Shown here piece by piece: positions 51,867-60,557 of a stretch of 64,000 bases of DNA. The stretch is from assembly GCA_965238025.1 (NCBI GenBank), contig OZ250162.1, positions 620,001-684,000 on the forward strand, read 5' to 3'. A program made the position numbers and the translations under genes. Origin of the DNA: Pelagihabitans sp965238025. GTDB lineage: Bacteria > Bacteroidota > Bacteroidia > Flavobacteriales > Flavobacteriaceae. The notes under the pieces are model-generated. The model saw only the letters and a list, made by a program, of their open reading frames with translations, ran no database searches and had not been told where the DNA came from. Position 1 is the stretch's first letter, and every line of letters starts with the position of its first letter.

Positions 51867-52817
51867 TCAGTCCTCAAACCCTACCGTAGATTGCCGTTCT
51901 CTATTTACGATTAGCTTGGTAACATCGGGTCGTGAATAATGCCCTACCGGGTCAAAATTTTGTCGCTCTTCGTAGACACGGTTAAAATCCAAGGTTTCGT
52001 AAATCAACCCTTCTTTATGGAGTACAGGTTCAATAATCCACTCCCCATCAGGGCCGGCAATGCAAGAACCCCCATTTGCCAAAGTATCAGGTGCTTTTTC
52101 AAGTATAGCCTTCAAATGAGGGGTGTCTTCAGGGAAATCACTTTTCTGCATCAAAGAAGAAACTGAAATCACATAACTACGGGATTCCCTTGCTATAAAT
52201 CGGGTGATGTCTTTTGTATTGTGTTCATTGCCGGGCCACACCGCGATATGCAAGTTTTCTCCTTGGCCATACAAGGCCGTGCGCGGTAAAGGCATCCAAT
52301 TTTCCCAGCAGTTGAGTCCACCTACTGTAAATTGTTTTAAGGAATGTACTCGCAATCCGTTACCATCGCCAGGTGCCCAAGTTAAGCGTTCATCATAGGT
52401 GGGTTGTAGTTTTCTATGTACCGACTTTATTTTGCCTTTTTGGTTAATATAGACCAGGGATGCATAAATACTATGCCCTCCTCGATTTTTGGCACGCTCC
52501 ATTATCCCTAAGTAGATGGCAATCTTATTTTTCTTTGCGAGTTTGCAAACTGAATCCAGTTCACCCATCTCAATTTGAATGGCATTACGCACATAATGGG
52601 CATGCAATTCTTTATTTACCTTTTTATCCCATTCAGCTCCGTTGGTCAGGGCCAACCAAAAAGGGTAGCCCGGCAAAAGGGCTTCCCCAAAAACAATGAG
52701 TTCTGCCCTCTGAGTTGCCGCCTCGGCAATACATGACTCAATCTTCCTTAAAGTACCCTTCTTGTTCAACCATACCGGCGCAATTTGAGCCATGGCCACT
52801 TTCAACAGCTTATCCAT
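51867..52817 (-). CDS. nitrilase-superfamily carbon-nitrogen hydrolase
   Basis: This 316-aa cytoplasmic enzyme has the catalytic triad Glu45 (VFGEALLPGYP), Lys136 (HRKLQPTYDER) and Cys170 (GGLNCWENWMP). The GLNCWEN motif matches true aliphatic/aromatic nitrilases more than amidases. It lies 2 bp after the UbiA gene in the mevalonate block, same strand, probably as the last operon gene. The link of a nitrilase to isoprenoid synthesis is unexplained. Confidence 0.87.
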   Translation of the reverse strand: MDKLLKVAMAQIAPVWLNKKGTLRKIESCIAEAATQRAELIVFGEALLPGYPFWLALTNGAEWDKKVNKELHAHYVRNAIQIEMGELDSVCKLAKKNKIAIYLGIMERAKNRGGHSIYASLVYINQKGKIKSVHRKLQPTYDERLTWAPGDGNGLRVHSLKQFTVGGLNCWENWMPLPRTALYGQGENLHIAVWPGNEHNTKDITRFIARESRSYVISVSSLMQKSDFPEDTPHLKAILEKAPDTLANGGSCIAGPDGEWIIEPVLHKEGLIYETLDFNRVYEERQNFDPVGHYSRPDVTKLIVNRERQSTVGFED

Positions 52818-52819
52818 AA

Positions 52820-53722
52820 TTATATTCGATTTAAAACAAGATCAATATCAATTAACAAAATACTGAAAACCCCAACGATAATAATAAACTTTAAAATATT
52901 ATGGAGCCAGACATAGTGTTTTTTGCCATCCGCATTTATCAGCAAAATCAAAAAAAGTAATAGTAACAGAAAGCATCCTATGAAATAATAATTCATATAA
53001 CCCACATTGAACTTGGTAAAAAGCAAGAGTGAGGGCAACAGCGTAAGAAGTATCAAAAGCGCGATGCATATCTTTGAAACCCTCTCACCATATATGATGG
53101 GAATAGTCCGGTAATTCTGGGCCATATCCCCGGTCATATTCTCCAGGTCCTTAATCATTTCCCGAGCCAAAATCAACAAAAACAAAAACATGGCATGTAC
53201 AAAAATGACAGTCTCGAAATTCTTAAAATAAACGAAGACGGCAAAGAATGGGGCAATGGCCAAAGTGGCCGATACGAAATTTCCAACAAAGGGTACCTTT
53301 TTCAGTTTGTGCGAATAAAACCAAATTCCAAAAATATAAGATGAAAAAAAAAGCACGGCCTTAAAGGAAACATAACTTGCAACAAAGACCGCAACAAAAT
53401 TCAGAACAAAATAAGTAGTGAGTTTAAAACGCTGACTTACCAAGCGGTCTAGTATGCTTTTTCTAGGCTTATTAATGAGGTCTTTCTCGGCGTCATAGAA
53501 GTTATTAATGATGTAGCCCGCTGCAATTACAAGGGCCGAAGCAACCACAATTAGAAATAGGTCAAGGTCAAAAATAACTTTTCTAAGGGGTAAATCCGGT
53601 GAAAGAATGTAAATCGAGGCCAAGTATTGCGCCAAGACAATCATAAGAATATTATAACCTCGAACAACAGAAAACAGGCTCAAGAACTTTAAAAGTAAGA
53701 GCTTGTTTTTTCTACTAAGCAT
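52820..53722 (-). CDS. UbiA-family prenyltransferase
   Basis: This 300-aa membrane protein with about eight TM helices has the prenyl-diphosphate motif NNFYDAEKDLINKP (NxxxDxxxD type, residues ~68-81) and a second Asp-rich region, EMIKDLENMTGDMAQN. Homologues in this family are often called geranylgeranylglycerol-phosphate geranylgeranyltransferase. It follows the mevalonate kinase gene by 10 bp, so isoprenoid precursors made by the neighbours would feed it. The acceptor is not known. Confidence 0.8.
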   Translation of the reverse strand: MLSRKNKLLLLKFLSLFSVVRGYNILMIVLAQYLASIYILSPDLPLRKVIFDLDLFLIVVASALVIAAGYIINNFYDAEKDLINKPRKSILDRLVSQRFKLTTYFVLNFVAVFVASYVSFKAVLFFSSYIFGIWFYSHKLKKVPFVGNFVSATLAIAPFFAVFVYFKNFETVIFVHAMFLFLLILAREMIKDLENMTGDMAQNYRTIPIIYGERVSKICIALLILLTLLPSLLLFTKFNVGYMNYYFIGCFLLLLLFLILLINADGKKHYVWLHNILKFIIIVGVFSILLIDIDLVLNRI

Positions 53723-53732
53723 CTGATGGTTT

Positions 53733-54671
53733 TTAGAAGTTGTACACCACTTCTAAATTGTAGCCTTTCAACGCAGATTTGGCCTTGTCAATATCTTGGG
53801 TGAAACCTAATATATAACCTCCGCCCCCGGAACCACATAGTTTTAGGTAATATTCATTGGTGTCGATCCCATGTTTCCAGAGTTGATGGAATTTTGCTGG
53901 AATCATAGGCTTAAAATTATCAAGCACGACATTGGAAAGCTGTTTTAGGTTTCCGAAAAGTGATTTTACATTCCCGCTTACAAAATCCTCTACACAGGCA
54001 TCGGTATGCTTTATAAACTGGTCCTTTAACATACTACGGAAGCCTTCATTCTTCATCTTTTCCATAAAAATCTGAACCATAGGTGCCGTTTCCCCGACAA
54101 TACCGCTATCCAATAAAAAGACGGCGCCTTTACCCGCTACATTCTGGCTAGGAATACTGGTGGACTCAACATTATCCTGCGAATTAATAAGAATTGGCAA
54201 ACTCAAATAACTATTCAAGGGATCAAGGCCAGAGGATTTTCCGTGAAAGAAAGATTCCATCTTACCAAATATCAACTTTAATTTTAAGAGCTTTTCGCGG
54301 GTTAGATTTTCCAAGACGGTAATCTTATCCTGCGCGTATTTATCATAAATGGCCGCCACGAGCGCACCACTACTACCCACCCCATAACCTTGTGGAATAG
54401 AACTATCAAAATACATTCCCGACGAAACGTCCTTCTTTAGAGCAGCCATATCAAAAGCCACCAACTCAGGACTGTTCTTTTGAATCATTTCCAAATATCC
54501 CGTAAACTCCCGCAAAGCACTGTTTGATTTCCTTGCGATTTCAGAATCGGCGTTTTCGGTCTTCAAACCTCCTTTAAAAGAATTATAAGGTATAGAAAGT
54601 CCTTTGGAGTCCTTGATGATTCCGTATTCTCCAAAGAGCAATATTTTTGAGTAGAATAAAGGTCCTTTCAT
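53733..54671 (-). CDS. mvk: mevalonate kinase (GHMP family)
   Basis: This 312-aa GHMP kinase phosphorylates mevalonate. The start MKGPLFYSKILLFGEYGII, the nucleotide loop IPQGYGVGSSGALVAAIYD and the C-terminal KLCGSGGGGYILGF are typical. It lies 100 bp after mvaD and 10 bp before the UbiA gene. A phosphomevalonate kinase is not next to it, so that enzyme must be elsewhere. Function is assigned by family and context. Confidence 0.82.
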   Translation of the reverse strand: MKGPLFYSKILLFGEYGIIKDSKGLSIPYNSFKGGLKTENADSEIARKSNSALREFTGYLEMIQKNSPELVAFDMAALKKDVSSGMYFDSSIPQGYGVGSSGALVAAIYDKYAQDKITVLENLTREKLLKLKLIFGKMESFFHGKSSGLDPLNSYLSLPILINSQDNVESTSIPSQNVAGKGAVFLLDSGIVGETAPMVQIFMEKMKNEGFRSMLKDQFIKHTDACVEDFVSGNVKSLFGNLKQLSNVVLDNFKPMIPAKFHQLWKHGIDTNEYYLKLCGSGGGGYILGFTQDIDKAKSALKGYNLEVVYNF

Positions 54672-54771
54672 TGTTTTATATACTAATGAATAGCGAAAAA
54701 TAAAGTGTTCACTATTTTAATTGGCTTGGGATTAATACACAACGTCTATTAGACGCAATTATGATTTTAAG

Positions 54772-55851
54772 TTACATCTTTCTAGCCCCAAAACCAATTC
54801 TATCGCAAATGTACTGCCCATTTTCACAATACACAACCAGTTCATCCTTAATAAATTGATATACTTTTTTCTTTTCCGATTCCGGATAGAGTACATGTAC
54901 ATTCGCCCCGGCATCTAACGTAAAGCATATATGGGTTTTCGATTCTTCCCTAAAGGCCCATATTTTATTGATTATTTGCAGTGTATTGGGTTTCATTAAA
55001 ACAAAATACGGCAAGCTTGTCATCATCATCGCGTGCAATGTCAAGGCTTCACTTTCAACAATTTCAATGAACCCCGGTAAATTGCCCTCCTCAAAAATCG
55101 ATTTCAATTTCGTCAGGTTTTCATGCGCTTGGGCGAAACGGCTTTCGGCAAACGGATGATTGTGCATTAACTCATGACCAACGGTGCTACTCACTTGTTT
55201 TTGGCCTTTATCAACCAGCAAAATGGTATCGTGATACCTTTTAAATACATTGTGAACACGATACGGATATTTAATCCCGAACAAATCCGAGCTACCATCG
55301 GTATCATGTCTTCCCCATTGAATAAGATCTCCCTCAATACTACGGCAGGCACTACCAGAACCAAGTCGTGCCAAGAAAGAGGCTTTTTGGTTAAAATATT
55401 CTGGGGTTATTTCTGGTTGTAATTCTTTTTCAACATGCATAAGACATAAGGCCAATGCAGACATACCACTAGCCGAAGAGGCAATACCACTGCTGTGCGG
55501 AAATGAATTGGAAGTCTCTATTACAAAATGGAACCCCCTTAAAAACGGAAGGTACTTTTCAATACGCTTGAGAAAAATTTCGATTTTTGGCTTAAATTCT
55601 TCCTTGGGCCTTCCTTCAAAGAACAAATCGAAGGAAAATCTCTCCCCAGTATCCCTTGTTTTCTTGTAGGAAAGGGAAGTGGTTGTCGCACAGGCATCCA
55701 ACGTAAAGCTAGCTGAAGGATTTGCCGGAATTTGGTTCTCTTTTTTACCCCAATATTTTACCAAAGCGATGTTACTTGGGGAACGATACGTTACTTCCCC
55801 TCCTGCTATTTCTCTGCTATAGCTTTTAGGTATAAAGTCTTGCTCGGTCAT
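54772..55851 (-). CDS. mvaD: diphosphomevalonate decarboxylase
   Basis: This 359-aa GHMP-fold enzyme makes isopentenyl diphosphate from mevalonate diphosphate with ATP. Landmarks are TYRSPSNIALVKYWGKKENQ, SASFTLDACATTTSL, FPHSSGIASSASGMSALALC and GSGSACRSIEGDLIQWG. It heads the minus-strand mevalonate block. Codon and motif pattern match the Bacteroidetes version, which is longer than the Gram-positive enzyme (~330 aa). Confidence 0.93.
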   Translation of the reverse strand: MTEQDFIPKSYSREIAGGEVTYRSPSNIALVKYWGKKENQIPANPSASFTLDACATTTSLSYKKTRDTGERFSFDLFFEGRPKEEFKPKIEIFLKRIEKYLPFLRGFHFVIETSNSFPHSSGIASSASGMSALALCLMHVEKELQPEITPEYFNQKASFLARLGSGSACRSIEGDLIQWGRHDTDGSSDLFGIKYPYRVHNVFKRYHDTILLVDKGQKQVSSTVGHELMHNHPFAESRFAQAHENLTKLKSIFEEGNLPGFIEIVESEALTLHAMMMTSLPYFVLMKPNTLQIINKIWAFREESKTHICFTLDAGANVHVLYPESEKKKVYQFIKDELVVYCENGQYICDRIGFGARKM

Positions 55852-55881
55852 TTATGCTATAAATTTGTACAAAGATAGTTT

Positions 55882-56424
55882 TTAGGAGGACGCCATTTCC
55901 AGCAATTTCATCATGGTTCTATGATTCCTAGTTGTAGCTTCGACTTTTAGTTTTCTTTCGATAATGTTATTGGTCAATTTTGCGTTTCCGGCGCCATTTT
56001 TACAATTTAGATATACACAATTTTTGGTGATTTGAAATAGCTCGTTGGGGTACATTTCCTGGTCGAGATTTGCTACGGCCTCTTGTTCGGGCTCGCTTTT
56101 CAATAGCGCATAATACACTTTTTTTGCTGCTAAATCAGCAGGGTTGGTATAGGGATTATCATTTACAATCTGTTCTATTTTATTCTTTGACATTACCAGA
56201 ACAGGTACGTCAAAACCAAAGGTTTTTGCGATATTGATTTTAATGGATTCTTCTAAGTGTGCCGTGGAAGTTTCATCAGTAGCAAAAACAATATTGCCGC
56301 TTTGAATATAGGTTTTTACCTCTTGAAAGGGTAATTTATCCAGTATAGTGCGCAAATCGGCCATTTTTATTTTCTTATGACCACCTACGTTGATCCCTCT
56401 TAGGAGTGCTATGTATTTTGGCAT
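55882..56424 (-). CDS. DUF1697-family protein
   Basis: This 180-aa cytoplasmic protein has the DUF1697 pattern: MPKYIALLRGINVGGHKKIKM, VKTYIQSGNIVFAT, VYYALLKSEP and a C-terminal ATTRNHRTMMKLLEM. The family has no known activity; the GG-NV loop at the start resembles a small-molecule site. Located between the HI0933-like flavoprotein gene and mvaD on the same strand, with gaps of ~30-50 bp. Confidence 0.85.
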   Translation of the reverse strand: MPKYIALLRGINVGGHKKIKMADLRTILDKLPFQEVKTYIQSGNIVFATDETSTAHLEESIKINIAKTFGFDVPVLVMSKNKIEQIVNDNPYTNPADLAAKKVYYALLKSEPEQEAVANLDQEMYPNELFQITKNCVYLNCKNGAGNAKLTNNIIERKLKVEATTRNHRTMMKLLEMASS

Positions 56425-56476
56425 GGTGTATAGTTTATGAAATTCTACTCTCTAAATTCTTAAACAAAAAAACTTT

Positions 56477-57757
56477 TTATTTACCAACAATACCTTTGGC
56501 TGCTATATAACCACTGGTCCATGCGTTTTGAAAATTGAACCCACCTGTTATGGCGTCTACATTTATAATTTCGCCGGCAAAAAATAAGTTGGGTATTTTT
56601 TTGCTTTCAAAAGTCTTAAAATTGATTTCTTTTAAATCTATCCCTCCTGCCGTTACAAACTCTTCTTTAAATGTGCTTTTCCCCTCAACCTTGAACTCGC
56701 ATTCGGTCAAATGACCTACCAACGTTTGCAATTGATCTTTTGTAACATCGGCCCATTTGGTGGTCTCTTGAATATTGGATGCCCGTACCAAATTTGTCCA
56801 TAAACGCCTGGGCATATCAAATGCTCTGGTACGCAAGACCGTCTTTTTCCCCTCCACCTCCTTTACATCCCTCAAATAAGAAAAAACAGATCCCTTGTTA
56901 AAATCAGGCAACCAATTTATCCTTATTCGAAATCGATATTTAAAACTGTTCAACAGGTTGGCTCCCCATGCCGATAATTTTAAAATGGCCGGGCCGCTAA
57001 GCCCCCAATGAGTCACCAGCACTGGGCCTTCTGATTTTAGCAATACCTCATCAGCCTTTTGACTCCTTAGTTTTATTGTGATTTTAGGATTAAATAAGGT
57101 TTTCGCCAGAACAGCTACCGTAGCAGAGGTACTTAGTCCGGGAATACCATTAATACGCTCATCCTTTACATTAAATGTAAACAAAGAGGGCACAGGATCA
57201 ATTATGGTATGACCCAATTTTTCTAAGAGACCCCACATCTTTGGATTGCTTCCTGTGGCCACTAAAAGTTTTTTGGTTTCGTAAAAGCCTTTAATAGAGG
57301 TTACTCCCCATCCTTTGTTCCCATTGCTGAAAGTCCTTGGCTCAATATCGGTTACCGTACTGTGCCGTAGAACCTTAACACCCAAGCGTTCGGTTTCGTT
57401 TAAAAAACAATCGATAATAGTCTGCGAGGAATTGGTAACCGGAAACATTCGCCCATCATCCTCGATTTTCAAATTAATTCCCCGTTCTTCAAAAAAAGCA
57501 ACCGTATCGCCGCTACAATACGAATGAAAAGGGCCCAAAAGTTCTTTCTCGCCCCTTGGATAATTCTTTACCAGCTGCCCCGGGTCAAACTCTGCATGGG
57601 TAACATTACACCGGCCACCACCGGAAACTTTTACCTTTCCCAATACTTCTTTTCCCCGTTCCAAAATTCCGATCTTAAGGGTTGGATCAGCCTCGGCAAT
57701 GTGTATGGCGGCATAAAACCCGGCTGCTCCCCCGCCAATAATAAGAACGTCGTACAT
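56477..57757 (-). CDS. HI0933/BaiN-family FAD oxidoreductase
   Basis: This 426-aa flavoprotein has an N-terminal FAD dinucleotide motif (VLIIGGGAAGFYAAIHIA), the family-specific KVKVSGGGRCNVTH, and a C-terminal second FAD contact, LFFAGEIINVDAITGGFNFQNAWTSG. The middle holds the inserted beta-barrel/lid (about residues 195-330). Homologues may reduce dehydro-bile-acid-like or aryl substrates; the true substrate here is unknown. It ends 52 bp before the DUF1697 gene. Confidence 0.85.
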   Translation of the reverse strand: MYDVLIIGGGAAGFYAAIHIAEADPTLKIGILERGKEVLGKVKVSGGGRCNVTHAEFDPGQLVKNYPRGEKELLGPFHSYCSGDTVAFFEERGINLKIEDDGRMFPVTNSSQTIIDCFLNETERLGVKVLRHSTVTDIEPRTFSNGNKGWGVTSIKGFYETKKLLVATGSNPKMWGLLEKLGHTIIDPVPSLFTFNVKDERINGIPGLSTSATVAVLAKTLFNPKITIKLRSQKADEVLLKSEGPVLVTHWGLSGPAILKLSAWGANLLNSFKYRFRIRINWLPDFNKGSVFSYLRDVKEVEGKKTVLRTRAFDMPRRLWTNLVRASNIQETTKWADVTKDQLQTLVGHLTECEFKVEGKSTFKEEFVTAGGIDLKEINFKTFESKKIPNLFFAGEIINVDAITGGFNFQNAWTSGYIAAKGIVGK

Positions 57758-57762
57758 ATAAT

Positions 57763-58515
57763 TTAATTGATGCGTTCAGGAAAATTGGTGATAATCCCAT
57801 CTACTCCAAACTGCTTCATTTTAATTATGTCTTGTGGCTCATTCACTGTCCACGGATAAATTTTAAAACCGGCTTCCTGAATGGCCAAATTATTCTCAGC
57901 GGTCAACTTCTTATGATTGGGGTTTATGGCCACCGCGTTCAACTCTTTAGCAACAGGAATGGCATCAAGAGGATCGTCTTCTGTAAGTACGGCAATCGCC
58001 ACTTCCGGATTCAATTTCCGCATGTCATGTAATTCGTCCCAATTGAAACTTGAAATAATGAAATTTTCAGGAGACCAACCTTCATTTTTGATGTAATAGT
58101 TCATGATGAAGTTTACCCGTTCTGCCGTACCACTGCCTTTAAGTTCAATATTTAAAAATACGCTGTTGTCTATCAATTTTAGAACATCCTGTAGTAACGG
58201 AATTCTATGGTTCCCATCTAAGATAAGCCTTCGCACTTGAAAGTAAGTGTACTCCTCTATTTTTCCTCCCCCATTTGTCAAACGATCTACCGTATCATCA
58301 TGAAAAACAACGGTCTCACCACTGGTTACATTGAACACGTCTATTTCAATACCATCTACACCCAAATCCAAGGCTTTTTGAACCGATGCCAAAGTATTTT
58401 CGGTTTCATGGCCCATTGCCCCTCTATGCCCTATTACCAATGGTTTGTTCACTTGAGTACAGTTTACAAACAAAAATAACGAAAGTGCAGCTCCTAATAA
58501 TCTCATGTTTCTCAT
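57763..58515 (-). CDS. glycerophosphodiester phosphodiesterase, lipoprotein
   Basis: This 250-aa enzyme hydrolyses glycerophosphodiesters to glycerol-3-phosphate and an alcohol. Active-site and Ca2+ residues are seen in IGHRGAMGHETENT and GIEIDVFNVTSGETVVFHDD, and in the later ELKGSG. The signal ends in lipobox FVNC, so it is membrane-anchored in the periplasm. Two in-frame ATGs (58515 and 58506) are possible. It is 5 bp from the HI0933 gene on the same strand. Confidence 0.87.
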   Translation of the reverse strand: MRNMRLLGAALSLFLFVNCTQVNKPLVIGHRGAMGHETENTLASVQKALDLGVDGIEIDVFNVTSGETVVFHDDTVDRLTNGGGKIEEYTYFQVRRLILDGNHRIPLLQDVLKLIDNSVFLNIELKGSGTAERVNFIMNYYIKNEGWSPENFIISSFNWDELHDMRKLNPEVAIAVLTEDDPLDAIPVAKELNAVAINPNHKKLTAENNLAIQEAGFKIYPWTVNEPQDIIKMKQFGVDGIITNFPERIN

Positions 58516-58696
58516 TTAAAGGTTTACTTCCCCAAAGATACAATGGCTTTAAATTTGATTTTATATTTTTCCTTACAAATTGCAAATACCTTCAAACGGC
58601 AGAAATCTATTGCTCAACCTTTTTAAAAGTCTTATTAAATCGGTAAATATAATTTACGGGAAAGCTGTAGTACCTGAGTGTGACAACAACAGTAAT

Positions 58697-60556
58697 TTAG
58701 TCTATTTTAAGAATAAATGATTCTAAAGGTTTTAAGTGGATATCAATCTGTCCGATACTATCATTTACGACCATCATTTTTTCGGACCCATAAAGCATAT
58801 CGATAGCGGGGTGTTCTCCTTTTTCAATATGCCATTCCTCTATAATATCCTTTGGTATTTTCAATTGAAACTCCTGAGGGGTATCTGAATCAAAATTGGA
58901 GGTTATAATCAACTTTTCAGTTCCTGTCCATCGCACAAAGGACAGTACCCTATGATTATAATTCGCCGTGTGTTCTTTGTTATAAAAATGAATGTCTTCG
59001 TAATTTCCTCCCAGGGCCTCACTGGCAATGGTGAAATTGAGCAGGCGTTTATAGAAATCCCTTAATTGTTTCTCCTCTTGTGACAACTGCCCCCCATCAA
59101 ACTTTTTGTCATTCAACCAACGCTGATGGTTTGGCACTCCAATATAGTCAAAAATAGAGGTACGCGTTGGACGGCCAAATCCTGCTTCTTCAGCACCGGG
59201 TTCTCCTACCTCCTGTCCAAAATAAATCATGATCGGCGCTGTGGTCATCGTTGCTGAAACCACCATAGCGGGCATTCCCTTTTTTGCATCTCCAGCAAAA
59301 GCCGGACTAGCAATACGCTGTTCGTCATGATTTTCCAAAAAGTGTAATAAGTGGTGTTCAATATCCTGCGTTCCTTTTTTTACAATAGGCAAATGATCTG
59401 TCCATCCATGACCTTGCATAACATGTTTAAGGGAATCGTATAATTCTACCTTGTCATATAGATAATCCATCTTACCTTTAAAGATATAGTCTCTATATAA
59501 GGATGGTGTATAGACCTCCGCCAAAAGAAAGGCATCCGGATTTTTCATCTTGATAGCGGAATTCATATAACTCCAAAACTCCACCGGAACCATTTCGGCC
59601 ATATCAAAACGGAAACCATCTACCCCCACTTCTAACCAATACAGCGCAATATTCTTAAACTTATTCCATGAATCGGGCACTTCTTTGTTTGCCCAAAATG
59701 CATAGTGCTCTTCATAGTCCTTTGATCTAAAATCTTCAGGAAGTGCATCAAAATCATTGGTGCCATCAGGACGAACGCCATAATTTATTTTTACGGTCTC
59801 ATACCAATCGTCCTGTTTCGGTTGGGCCAAACGGGAGCCATTGCCCGTCCATTTTGCTGGATTCTCAATGAATTTCCCGTCAAGCAAAGGTTGCTTCTCC
59901 CCTCCTAAGGGCCGATAATTATCTACCCATTCAGGAACCTGAAAGGCTTTGCCAGGGATGTAGTAAAAATTATTGTTTTTCGCATATTCGACCGAAGTAT
60001 CGTCAGACTTTCCAAAAGGTTCGGACCCTTCGGGAGTTGATTTACCTAGGTAGTTTCTGGCAACATGATTGGGCACGATATCTATTAACAGTTTCAAATC
60101 CGCTTCATGGGTGCGATCGATCAATGCTTTGAATTCGGCCAACCGCTCCGCTGGATTTTCTGCCAAATCCGGATTTACATTATAATAGTCTTTTACGGCA
60201 TAGGGCGAACCTGCTCTTCCCTTTACGATATCGGGATCATCGCTGGTAATCCCAAACTGGGAGTAATCCGTAATAACATCATGATGTAAAACTCCAGTAT
60301 ACCAAATGTAGGTTACCCCTAAATTTTTAATCTCGCGAAGCGCTTCCTCAGAGAAATCGGAAAATTTACCTACCCCATTTTCTTCAATGGTTCCCCAAGG
60401 TTTATTAGTAGTATTCGTATTTCCAAAAAGTCGGGTAAACACTTGATAAACGACTTCTTTCTTTTTAGGGTTTTCCTGCATTTCTTCAATTTCATCTTCA
60501 CATCCTACCAAAAAAATAAAAATAGCCAGTAAGATATATGGGTGAGGTTTTTTCAT
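58697..60556 (-). CDS. GH13 alpha-amylase-family lipoprotein
   Basis: This 619-aa alpha-glucan hydrolase is anchored by a lipobox (IFLVGC). GH13 conserved regions are DIVPNHVARN, VDGFRFDMAE (nucleophile Asp), LLAEVYTP (acid/base Glu) and FLENHDEQR. The ATG at 60556 precedes the signal peptide; an upstream start would overlap the phosphorylase gene. It lies 1 bp from the maltose phosphorylase stop and is the last gene of the maltose operon, where it would cut starch or maltodextrin at the cell envelope. Confidence 0.9.
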   Translation of the reverse strand: MKKPHPYILLAIFIFLVGCEDEIEEMQENPKKKEVVYQVFTRLFGNTNTTNKPWGTIEENGVGKFSDFSEEALREIKNLGVTYIWYTGVLHHDVITDYSQFGITSDDPDIVKGRAGSPYAVKDYYNVNPDLAENPAERLAEFKALIDRTHEADLKLLIDIVPNHVARNYLGKSTPEGSEPFGKSDDTSVEYAKNNNFYYIPGKAFQVPEWVDNYRPLGGEKQPLLDGKFIENPAKWTGNGSRLAQPKQDDWYETVKINYGVRPDGTNDFDALPEDFRSKDYEEHYAFWANKEVPDSWNKFKNIALYWLEVGVDGFRFDMAEMVPVEFWSYMNSAIKMKNPDAFLLAEVYTPSLYRDYIFKGKMDYLYDKVELYDSLKHVMQGHGWTDHLPIVKKGTQDIEHHLLHFLENHDEQRIASPAFAGDAKKGMPAMVVSATMTTAPIMIYFGQEVGEPGAEEAGFGRPTRTSIFDYIGVPNHQRWLNDKKFDGGQLSQEEKQLRDFYKRLLNFTIASEALGGNYEDIHFYNKEHTANYNHRVLSFVRWTGTEKLIITSNFDSDTPQEFQLKIPKDIIEEWHIEKGEHPAIDMLYGSEKMMVVNDSIGQIDIHLKPLESFILKID

Positions 60557-60557
60557 G

